This document shows positions 5,416 through 11,636 of a DNA stretch of 11,636 bases, piece after piece; position 1 is the stretch's first letter, and the number at the start of each line of letters is the position of its first letter. The notes beneath the pieces were generated by a model, which saw only the letters and a program-made list of their open reading frames with translations, made no database searches and was not told where the DNA came from. The DNA comes from Clostridiales bacterium UBA1248 (GTDB lineage: Bacteria; Bacillota; Clostridia; Oscillospirales; CAG-272): the NCBI GenBank assembly GCA_002308615.1, contig DBWC01000131.1, positions 1,134-12,769 of the forward strand. Direction: 5' to 3'. Position numbers and translations under genes: made by a program.

Positions 5416-7872
5416 TTGAACAAGATACAGTATATTCTCGATCTTACGAATATCATATTGCCGAAAGACGTAAGAGCGGAAACAGAGAAAAGAATAAGAT
5501 GCGCCGAGGAGAAAACGGAGAAAAAGAAAAGCAGAAGGCTTGCGTTGATCGCCGTTATCTCTGCGGTAGTTTTTGTCGCGCTCATAGTTTCAGTTTCCGC
5601 CGTTATAAATAACGCAAATAACAAGCCCGCAGCCGACGGCACGACGGCAGTCGAGATCGATACGACGTACGAGACCGCGACCGCACCGGAGACCGAAACG
5701 ACGGCGGATACGGCCGCGCCGTACGGAGACGACGGGTATTATATTTTCACCCCGCTTTACGAAAACGATTTTCACTACGACGTATTCAAAGACACGATCA
5801 GATTTATGACGCCGTATAACGACAGCATCGTCGTAAACGATGATCTGAGCGCGCTTTACGGTTATTTCGGCGAGGCTGAACCGACGGCGGATGAGCTGTG
5901 CAGAACGCTTTTCGCGTTTTACGAGCCGGGCTGTGTCAAATTCACCAAAAGCATAAGCCTGTATTCGGACGACGCTTTGCAGGAAATAAAAGAACAAATG
6001 AAGATAAAAGAAGACGAGATGAACGGATATTATCATAACGGCGTTTCCTCAGATGAGATAATCCTTCTCGCCGCCAAAAACGGCACGTTTGAGTATCTTC
6101 TGACGCTTCCCGTAAACAGAGATATAACGAAAACGTCCAGCTTAAGGGATAAAAACGGTTTTGAAACGGGCACGTACGGCATATACGGCGGCGTTGAAGG
6201 CTACAGGATTGCAAAAAACTACCTTGCGTCCGCGACTGCAAACGTATATAAGATAAGATTTGAAACCGGACTTCCCGTTATCTACGGCAAATATACTCTG
6301 CCCGCGGGCGATCTGACCGCGTCTGAAACGAAGGAAGGCCTGCCCATACGAAGCGTCGGCATAAACGCAAGCGTCAATTATATCGGTATCGAAACCGTCG
6401 AGTCCGCGAGATTCAAAATCAATAACGCGATAATAGAATTCACGGGTGAAGAAAACTTTATGTACGATCCGGTTTATACGAAAAACGCGGACGGCGGCTT
6501 TAGCAACTCGTCAGATCTTGAGATCGTATCGTTATGCGATTATCCGTATTCGCTACCGCCGTACGATAAAAACAGCGGTTTATGCGGCAGACGCACAGTA
6601 TGCGAGATAATCAACAGATACAATCTGCAGTGGTTTTTCCCGATGTACGTGACGGGAAATCAGACTGGCGACACCATGATCATAATCGGAGAGGGCGTTA
6701 AGACCGGAGAAGCGGTGTACGATAGCGGCAGCGTTTTATCATCCGTTATGTACGAGGTGTACGGAACTGCGTACGAGGACAATATTTATAAAACGTACAG
6801 AGGCACGCCCCTGAACGTATGCTATCTGCCGGAAACGGGCGATACGCCGTATTTTGACAGATCCTTTTTCAGCACGAATCGCTCGTATATGGTGGTCACG
6901 ATAAAAATAGGATCCGCAATGTCCGTCGGTATAGTTTATTCAAACGAGCTTGGCGGAAGTCTTTCGGCGTTTGTTTCTCCGGTGAATATTGAACCGGAAT
7001 TCACCTCAGAGCTTTTGTATATAAAAGACCGCGCGGATACGGTATACCCGTCGCGTCCGTTTGATATAAAATATCTGCCGCTTCTTCGTGAAGATATAAG
7101 CGAGACGCCCAGGCTGTTTACCGGGCTCGGCCTTGACCTGCCGGAATACGGGCATATAAACAGCTATCTTTCAGATCTGATGCTCGGACACCGCGAAATA
7201 TCGGTAATCGGTACGGAAGAGGTCATAATTTTATCCGCCGGTGATCTTGCTTCATCATCTGTGATAATAAAAGCGCCGGACGGTGTTAAACAGTATACAG
7301 TGACCGCTTACGAGGAGATAAGCGGGTATATAATAGATATGTCGGGCTGCGTATGCGGATTAAGAGCGTCGGGCAGCGTGTATCCGTTTTCGACGGTAGA
7401 ACCTGATTTCACGCTGACGGTAAGGTCTGAGGACGGCAGCGTGACGTACGCCGGAGCCGGGAACGGCAGTGAAACGGATAACACGTTGTACGGCACAAGT
7501 GTGGTTTTTGATAACGGAAGCAAAATCTCGTTGTCCGGAATAAGAGCGGACACGCTTATCTATATGCTTTGCAGATATGAAGAAAAAGCGCCCGTGCTTG
7601 AAATGTTCGAGGACCCGGAAAATGATAAATATACCTTTATCGCGGGTATAGACGTTATCAATATGCCCGCCGGATACGTTTACGGCATAAAAAACGGCGA
7701 CAGCCGAGTTTATACGTATTATTCGAACCTGAAGAAAACCTATAAAAACAACACAGTATACTGGGAGTGTCCGAGTGACACCCATATACACGGATTCTGC
7801 CGGTACACGTTGATATACGACGGAAATGAAATTGAAATAAGGCGTAAAGCGGAGATCTTATATGCTGAATGA
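5416..7872 (+). CDS. Large membrane-anchored protein with extracytoplasmic domain, function unknown
   Basis: I do not recognise a family for this 818-residue protein. It has a short cytosolic segment (1-41, strongly basic at 35-41), one membrane helix (42-64), a threonine/glutamate/alanine-rich linker (about 70-103) and an ectodomain of about 710 residues outside the cell. The ectodomain is rich in Tyr, Asp and short predicted beta strands, and holds about 11 scattered cysteines, more than is common in Firmicute exported proteins. No protease, hydrolase or binding motif was recognised. The topology (N-in, single helix, large outer domain) and the adjacent sigma-like gene resemble membrane anti-sigma or signal-sensing proteins, but the N-terminus lacks a zinc anti-sigma motif. 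The TTG start is supported by AGGCGAGG seven bases upstream and by the consensus promoter. Its stop overlaps the next gene by 11 bases. Confidence 0.75.
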   Translation: MNKIQYILDLTNIILPKDVRAETEKRIRCAEEKTEKKKSRRLALIAVISAVVFVALIVSVSAVINNANNKPAADGTTAVEIDTTYETATAPETETTADTAAPYGDDGYYIFTPLYENDFHYDVFKDTIRFMTPYNDSIVVNDDLSALYGYFGEAEPTADELCRTLFAFYEPGCVKFTKSISLYSDDALQEIKEQMKIKEDEMNGYYHNGVSSDEIILLAAKNGTFEYLLTLPVNRDITKTSSLRDKNGFETGTYGIYGGVEGYRIAKNYLASATANVYKIRFETGLPVIYGKYTLPAGDLTASETKEGLPIRSVGINASVNYIGIETVESARFKINNAIIEFTGEENFMYDPVYTKNADGGFSNSSDLEIVSLCDYPYSLPPYDKNSGLCGRRTVCEIINRYNLQWFFPMYVTGNQTGDTMIIIGEGVKTGEAVYDSGSVLSSVMYEVYGTAYEDNIYKTYRGTPLNVCYLPETGDTPYFDRSFFSTNRSYMVVTIKIGSAMSVGIVYSNELGGSLSAFVSPVNIEPEFTSELLYIKDRADTVYPSRPFDIKYLPLLREDISETPRLFTGLGLDLPEYGHINSYLSDLMLGHREISVIGTEEVIILSAGDLASSSVIIKAPDGVKQYTVTAYEEISGYIIDMSGCVCGLRASGSVYPFSTVEPDFTLTVRSEDGSVTYAGAGNGSETDNTLYGTSVVFDNGSKISLSGIRADTLIYMLCRYEEKAPVLEMFEDPENDKYTFIAGIDVINMPAGYVYGIKNGDSRVYTYYSNLKKTYKNNTVYWECPSDTHIHGFCRYTLIYDGNEIEIRRKAEILYAE

Positions 7873-8227
7873 TGAAAGAGCCGTATTCCTGCTTAACAAA
7901 TACGGAGACGATATGTACAGATTCGCATACGTTCTGACCTGCGCGGACAACGTCGCCGCGGAGGCGGTCTCCGACGCGTTTTTTGAGGTAACGGGCAAAA
8001 AGACTTTTACCGGCGTTGACAGCAAAGACAAAGAGCTTTTGCTTGCACAGATATACAAAAACGCCTCAAAACGCAAACCGGCCGTATACGATGAAAAATA
8101 CGGCAAAAAAGGCGACACGTTTAACGAGCTTATGAAAATGCCGGTAAAAGACCGTGCGATAAGTCATCTTATGCTTTACGAGGATATGACGGAGCAGAAG
8201 GCAAAAGAGGTGCTGGGCGTAAAATGA
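7862..8227 (+). CDS. Small ECF-sigma-like protein lacking the end of region 4
   Basis: This 121-residue protein resembles a reduced extracytoplasmic-function sigma factor. Residues 8-45 (FLLNKYGDDMYRFAYVL...AEAVSDAFFEV) match the region 2 pattern, and LLLAQIYKNASKR (60-71) matches the following helix. Residues 88-120 (ELMKMPVKDRAISHLMLYEDMTEQKAKEVLGV) match the first part of region 4. The protein then stops where the recognition helix of the helix-turn-helix should begin; family members are usually about 160-190 residues. Neither other reading frame after 8227 restores the missing helix, so this is not a simple frameshift. GGAG lies seven bases before the ATG. The gene overlaps the preceding one by 11 bases and the next by ATGA, implying translational coupling. 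It may be a non-classical sigma factor, a decoy, or a sigma-derived adaptor. The family assignment is moderate. Confidence 0.6.
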   Translation: MLNDERAVFLLNKYGDDMYRFAYVLTCADNVAAEAVSDAFFEVTGKKTFTGVDSKDKELLLAQIYKNASKRKPAVYDEKYGKKGDTFNELMKMPVKDRAISHLMLYEDMTEQKAKEVLGVK

Positions 8228-8994
8228 GCAGAATACAGATAATTCTGACAATTTGCGGCGCGGGTATAGCGTTTGTAAACTACACGGTATATCTCTGCAT
8301 CAGCCGTCACAACGCGCTGCCGCTCGCGCCGATAGTATTGGCGTGTATAATTTTACCTATATTATTCTGTATCTTTTTCGGAAAATTCGCGGAAGCCCGT
8401 TTTCCGACGGTGTATGAAATTCTGAAATGGATTTATATAAGCATAGGACTTGTATATTCGCTTTCGTTCATCGCGTTTTCGTGTTATATACTGTCGCCCG
8501 GCAGCGTTGCGGAGGAAGCGGACGTGTTTATAGTTTTCGGCTGTAAGACCTACGGTTACACGCCGTCGTACGCTCTGCAGAAGCGGCTTGACAAAGCGTA
8601 CGAGCTTTTGGAAAGAAATCCGGACTCCGTCGCGGTTTTATCGGGAGGGCAGGGAAAAGACGAAGAAATATCCGAGGCGGAGTCCATGCGCGCGTATCTG
8701 TTAAATAAAGGCATAAACGAAGACCGCCTCATAATCGAAGACAGGTCCACGTCTACGATAACGAACATCAGATATTCGATGGAGCTTATAAAGCAGAGAG
8801 GGCTTGAGGATAAGAAAATATCCGCCGTATCAAACGATTTCCATATAAAGAGGATATTGAAGCAGGCGCATCAGCTTGATTATGATCTGTCAGCCTCACC
8901 CGCGAAAATGCCGTTCGGCTTCAGACTTCTGCAAAGCCTTACGCGCGAATACATGGTCTGGGTGCGCAATATGTTCACCGGAGGCTGGGAATAA
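8224..8994 (+). CDS. Membrane YdcF/SanA-family (DUF218) protein
   Basis: The protein has 256 residues with three predicted membrane helices (about 5-25, 33-53 and 70-91), then a DUF218 domain (about 98-245). The family signature is clear: DVFIVFGCKTYG (100-111), VLSGGQG...SEAESMRAYL (138-159), GINEDRLIIEDRSTSTITN (163-181) and SAVSNDFHIKR (200-210). DUF218 proteins such as SanA and YdcF are envelope-associated and have been linked to cell-wall barrier function and antibiotic tolerance, but their reaction is not known. YdcF of E. coli was reported to bind S-adenosylmethionine. The ATG overlaps the stop of the sigma-like gene (ATGA), and a terminator starts at its own stop codon, so it is the last gene of a three-gene operon. 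The membrane topology suggests the domain lies at the outer face, which is inference. Confidence 0.85.
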   Translation: MSRIQIILTICGAGIAFVNYTVYLCISRHNALPLAPIVLACIILPILFCIFFGKFAEARFPTVYEILKWIYISIGLVYSLSFIAFSCYILSPGSVAEEADVFIVFGCKTYGYTPSYALQKRLDKAYELLERNPDSVAVLSGGQGKDEEISEAESMRAYLLNKGINEDRLIIEDRSTSTITNIRYSMELIKQRGLEDKKISAVSNDFHIKRILKQAHQLDYDLSASPAKMPFGFRLLQSLTREYMVWVRNMFTGGWE

Positions 8995-9027
8995 AAAAAG
9001 TGCTTTCATCATAGAAAGCACTTTTTT
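8994..9027. terminator. Strong bidirectional terminator between the YdcF operon and the his operon
   Basis: AAAAAAGTGCTTTC (8994-9007) and its perfect complement GAAAGCACTTTTTT (9014-9027) flank a 6-base loop ATCATA. The A-tract on one side and T-tract on the other give a canonical intrinsic terminator on both strands. It sits between stop codons of the convergent ydcF-like and hisIE genes, three bases from the hisIE stop. Confidence 0.92.
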
Positions 9028-9030
9028 ATC

Positions 9031-9693
9031 TTAATTATCGTTGTCCGACGCCATTTTCTCCTGCTTTACCTTGTGGTCTATAACGTGGCGGGAGGCGAGC
9101 TCTTTTGTAATATCGTCTACCGTTATACTCGCCTCGACCATGAGTACCATTACGTGATAACACAGATCGGCTATTTCATAGACGGTCTCTTTTTTGTCCT
9201 TGTCCTTCGCGGCGATTATGACCTCGGTGCTTTCCTCACCGACCTTTTTTAGGATCTTGTCAAGCCCTTTTTCAAAAAGATACGTGGTATAAGAGCCTTC
9301 TTTTTTCTCGGTTTTTCTGCCTTTTATAAGCTCAAACAGACCCTCGTACGAAAATTCGGTCATATCGTCCGCTTTGTATAACGGATATTCAAAGCAGGAT
9401 TCTGTGCCGAGATGACACGCCGGTCCGTCCGGTATAACGCCTACGGCAAGCGCGTCCTTATCGCAGTCCGCGGTGATCGATACGATATGCTGATAATTCC
9501 CGCTCGTCTCGCCCTTTAACCAAAGAGTTTGCCTTGATCGTGAATAAAAGCACGTCAAACCCTTTTCAAGTGATATCTGCAGGCTTTCCTTATTCATATA
9601 CGCGAGCGTCAGAATGCGCTTGGTCGTCGCGTTATATACAATCGCCGGGATAAGCCCTTTTTCATCGAATTTCAGTTCTTCAATATTTATCAT
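9031..9693 (-). CDS. hisIE: Bifunctional phosphoribosyl-AMP cyclohydrolase / phosphoribosyl-ATP pyrophosphatase
   Basis: This 220-residue fused enzyme catalyses steps 2 and 3 of histidine synthesis: HisE removes pyrophosphate from PR-ATP and HisI opens the ring of PR-AMP. The HisI half (1-115) has YMNKESL, SRSRQTLWLKGETSGN (51-66), the metal-site sequence DCDKDA (76-81), and cysteines C77, C93 (GPACH) and C100 expected to bind zinc. The HisE half (about 118-205) has GEESTEVIIAAKD (152-164) and the acidic EIADLCYHVMVLM helix (173-185) that binds magnesium. Length is normal for a fused HisIE. It is the last gene of the visible his operon, its ATG overlapping the hisF stop by four bases (ATGA), with AGAGGTAAGG upstream. 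It ends just before a strong terminator. Confidence 0.95.
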   Translation of the reverse strand: MINIEELKFDEKGLIPAIVYNATTKRILTLAYMNKESLQISLEKGLTCFYSRSRQTLWLKGETSGNYQHIVSITADCDKDALAVGVIPDGPACHLGTESCFEYPLYKADDMTEFSYEGLFELIKGRKTEKKEGSYTTYLFEKGLDKILKKVGEESTEVIIAAKDKDKKETVYEIADLCYHVMVLMVEASITVDDITKELASRHVIDHKVKQEKMASDNDN

Positions 9694-10448
9694 AACCTTA
9701 CCTCTATACCGTTATCTTTCATTTTTCGCTTTAATTTCATTATATCCACCTCGCCGAAGTGGAAGACGGAGGCGGCGAGCCCGGCGTCTACCTTAGGCAG
9801 AGCTTTGAAAAGCGTTATAAAATCGTCGTAACAACCCGCGCCGCCGGACGCTATGACCGGAACGGAGACCGCGTCGCATACAGCGGAGAGCATCTCTAAA
9901 TCAAACCCGTTTTTTACGCCGTCCGTGTCTATCGAGTTTACGACTATCTCGCCCGCGCCGTTTGCAACGCCCTGTTTTATCCATTCTATCGCGTCCATGC
10001 CGGTGTTTATCCTTCCGCCCTTGGAAAATACCGTGAATTTTCCGTCAACGCGCTTTATATCTACGGACAAAACGACGCACTGGTCGCCGTACAGCTTTGC
10101 CGCCTGCGGTATGAGCGACGGATCTTTTATCGCGCCGGAGTTGACGGACACCTTGTCCGCGCCGCATTTGAGCACCCTGTCAAAATCAAAAACGCTGTTT
10201 ATGGCGCCGCCGACCGTCATGGGGATAAACACCTTTGACGCCGTTTCTTTTAACACATCCGTGAAAAGGCTTCTGCCTTCCGCAGACGCGGTGATATCGT
10301 AAAATACAAGCTCGTCAGCGCCCGCCTTGCTGTAATACTCTGCAAGCTCGACCGGGGAGGCGACGTTTTGCAGCCCTTCAAAATTTTTGCCCTTGACGAC
10401 TTTGCCGTCGCGCACGTCAAGGCAGGGGATTATTCTTTTTGTTATCAT
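9690..10448 (-). CDS. hisF: Imidazole glycerol phosphate synthase, cyclase subunit HisF
   Basis: HisF is a (beta/alpha)8-barrel that uses ammonia from HisH to convert PRFAR to imidazole glycerol phosphate and AICAR. The 252-residue length is normal. Both catalytic aspartates are present at the standard positions, D11 (CLDVRDG) and D130 (LSVDIKRVDG). The phosphate-binding segments are recognisable: VGGAIN (79-84), SVNSGAI (101-107), VNSIDTDGVKNGFD (170-183) and ASGGAG (200-205). Residue 82 is Ala where most family members have Gly (VGGGI), a mild oddity. The start codon overlaps the hisA stop and its stop overlaps the hisIE start, each by ATGA, so the three genes are translated in a coupled manner. 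HisF needs the HisH subunit encoded at the right edge. Confidence 0.96.
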   Translation of the reverse strand: MITKRIIPCLDVRDGKVVKGKNFEGLQNVASPVELAEYYSKAGADELVFYDITASAEGRSLFTDVLKETASKVFIPMTVGGAINSVFDFDRVLKCGADKVSVNSGAIKDPSLIPQAAKLYGDQCVVLSVDIKRVDGKFTVFSKGGRINTGMDAIEWIKQGVANGAGEIVVNSIDTDGVKNGFDLEMLSAVCDAVSVPVIASGGAGCYDDFITLFKALPKVDAGLAASVFHFGEVDIMKLKRKMKDNGIEVRL

Positions 10449-11158
10449 TTTGATATCTTTGCCGCCTTTCGTAAATCTATTTTCTTCTCGTAATACGCGC
10501 GGCCTATTATCGCGCCGTAACAGCCGCAGGCTTTCAGCTCCGCTATATCTTCAAGCGTCGAAACGCCGCCGGACGCCGTTATGTTCATGCAGTACTTGTT
10601 TGTAAGCTCCTTATAAAGCGCTCTGTTCGCGCCCTTCAGCGCCCCGTCCGTGCTTATATCCGTGCAGATAAGCGTTTTGACGCCGTATTCCTGCATCTTA
10701 TCGCAGAACGTGTATATATCAACGTCTGACGATTCAAGCCAGCCCTTGACGGCGATCTTTCCGTTTTTTATATCCGCACCGACGGCTATTCTGTCGCCGT
10801 ATCTGTCAAGCGCTCTTAACAGTAAATTTGTGTCGTTCAAAGCGGAGGTGCCTAAGATCACGCGATCGAGCCCGGCGTCAAGGTATTTTTCAATGACCTG
10901 CATACTGCGCACGCCGCCGCCTATCTCGCAGAAAAGCCCGCTTTCGTTTTTTATTTTTATAACAGTTTCAAAATTCGGCGTAGTGCCGTCTCTTGCGCCT
11001 TCAAGGTCGACTATGTGGACGGCGTCCGCGCCGCACGATTTAAAATCGAGCGCAACGAGCAGAGGAGAATTTGAGTAAACGGTCATTTTATTGTAATCAC
11101 CGTGCAGAAGCCGCACCGCGGCTCCGTTATAAAGATCTATTGCCGGAAATAATTTCAT
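10445..11158 (-). CDS. hisA: ProFAR isomerase HisA
   Basis: HisA is a (beta/alpha)8-barrel that isomerises ProFAR to PRFAR, the substrate of HisF-HisH, by an Amadori rearrangement. The 237-residue length is usual. Catalytic acids D8 (PAIDLYNG) and D129 (GADIKNGKIAVKGW) are in place, and so are the phosphate-binding sequences CEIGGGVRS (77-85), ILGTSAL (101-107), TDISTDGALKGAN (166-178) and ASGGVSTLED (195-204). A PriA-type dual role with TrpF cannot be excluded by eye, but nothing suggests it. The gene begins two bases after the hisH stop and overlaps hisF by four bases. Confidence 0.96.
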   Translation of the reverse strand: MKLFPAIDLYNGAAVRLLHGDYNKMTVYSNSPLLVALDFKSCGADAVHIVDLEGARDGTTPNFETVIKIKNESGLFCEIGGGVRSMQVIEKYLDAGLDRVILGTSALNDTNLLLRALDRYGDRIAVGADIKNGKIAVKGWLESSDVDIYTFCDKMQEYGVKTLICTDISTDGALKGANRALYKELTNKYCMNITASGGVSTLEDIAELKACGCYGAIIGRAYYEKKIDLRKAAKISK

Positions 11159-11160
11159 TT

Positions 11161-11636
11161 TCAGATCTCCGTAAACGCTTTTAGTATTTTAAGTCCGACG
11201 TCGCCGCTTTTTTCCGGGTGGAACTGGCAGCCGAAAACGTTTTTATCCTGCACGGACGCGGTAAGATATCCGCCGTATTCCGTTATCGCCGTAGTCGCGA
11301 CGTCACATTCGCAGGCGTGATAGCTGTGTACGAAATAAACGTGGTCGCCGTTGCTTATATATTTAAATATCGGCGTTTCCTTTTTGAATATCAGACCGTT
11401 CCAGCCTATATGAGGTATCTTGTATCCGGACGGTATGAATTCGCTTATCGGCTTTACAGAGCCTTTTATCAGCCCTAAACCGGTATGCTCGCCGTATTCG
11501 TAGCTTTTCTCAAACAAAAGCTGCATACCGAGGCAAATGCCGAGCAGAGGTTTGCCGTTTTTTGCTTCATCTATAATAAGCTCGTACGTTCCGCTTTCGT
11601 ACAGTTTTTTCGCCGCGTCCGAAAACGCGCCGACGC
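11161..11636 (-). CDS. hisH: Imidazole glycerol phosphate synthase, glutaminase subunit HisH (5' end outside window)
   Basis: HisH hydrolyses glutamine and channels ammonia to HisF. The frame is open to the right edge of the window. Upstream of the internal Met at 11526 it continues as VGAFSDAAKKLYESGTY and KPLLGICLGMQL, so the true start lies beyond the window and about 45 N-terminal residues are missing out of roughly 200. The class I glutaminase triad is complete: the nucleophile Cys in GICLGMQ (codon 11533-11535), and the His and Glu in GCQFHPEKS near the C-terminus. The YFVHSYH and GWNGL segments also fit HisH. It is followed by hisA after two bases and shares the his operon transcript, whose promoter lies beyond the right edge. 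Confidence 0.94.
   Translation of the reverse strand, partial: VGAFSDAAKKLYESGTYELIIDEAKNGKPLLGICLGMQLLFEKSYEYGEHTGLGLIKGSVKPISEFIPSGYKIPHIGWNGLIFKKETPIFKYISNGDHVYFVHSYHACECDVATTAITEYGGYLTASVQDKNVFGCQFHPEKSGDVGLKILKAFTEI

Noticed and set aside
8205..8260. Frameshift that would rejoin the sigma-like protein to a full region 4
   Set aside because: Both alternative frames after 8227 were read: one is the YdcF-like protein start and the other gives a polar sequence without a recognition helix.
9853..10302. Plus-strand open frame of 149 residues inside hisF
   Set aside because: It lies wholly opposite a conserved histidine enzyme gene, shows low-complexity Ser/Thr/Pro composition typical of antisense translation, and has no start signal.

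Overview
This 11.6 kb window looks like chromosomal DNA from an anaerobic, low-to-mid GC Firmicute of the Clostridia type, probably an uncultured gut or rumen lineage. The evidence is a Noc-type ParB protein, a DarA/PstA cyclic-di-AMP receptor, a fused hisIE gene, purine-rich Shine-Dalgarno sites, TTG/GTG starts, near-consensus sigma-A promoters, and frequent ATA and AGA codons. No mobile element, CRISPR array, tRNA or rRNA is visible. Genes are tightly packed, and no gene-free stretch exceeds about 250 bases.

Layout, left to right. (1) 1-993 (+) is the 3' part of a large glycoside-hydrolase-like protein (DUF6259 type), followed by a strong hairpin terminator. (2) 1147-4340 (+) is a three-gene operon behind a near-consensus promoter. 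It encodes an ABC exporter with an unusual N-terminal PH-like domain plus zinc ribbon, a DUF1854 protein, and a cyclic-di-AMP receptor of the DarA/PstA family. (3) 4369-5265 (-) is a Noc/ParB-type nucleoid occlusion protein, convergent with operon 2 and divergent from operon 4. (4) 5358-9027 (+) is another three-gene operon: a large unrecognised membrane-anchored ectodomain protein, a small ECF-sigma-like protein that ends inside its DNA-reading helix-turn-helix, and a membrane YdcF/DUF218 protein. It ends at a bidirectional terminator. (5) 9031-11636 (-) is the distal end of a histidine operon in the order hisH-hisA-hisF-hisIE, with start/stop overlaps, converging on the same terminator.

How the genes work together. 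The his genes encode four enzymes covering consecutive steps of histidine synthesis: HisIE acts on PR-ATP and PR-AMP, HisA isomerises ProFAR, and HisF-HisH form IGP synthase. The exporter and DUF1854 protein are a recurrent pair, known elsewhere in association with cyanophycin genes. Finding a c-di-AMP receptor as third gene is the most interesting context clue in the left half. In the right half, the surface protein, sigma-like protein and YdcF are translationally coupled and look like an undescribed envelope module. Their functions cannot be read from sequence alone.
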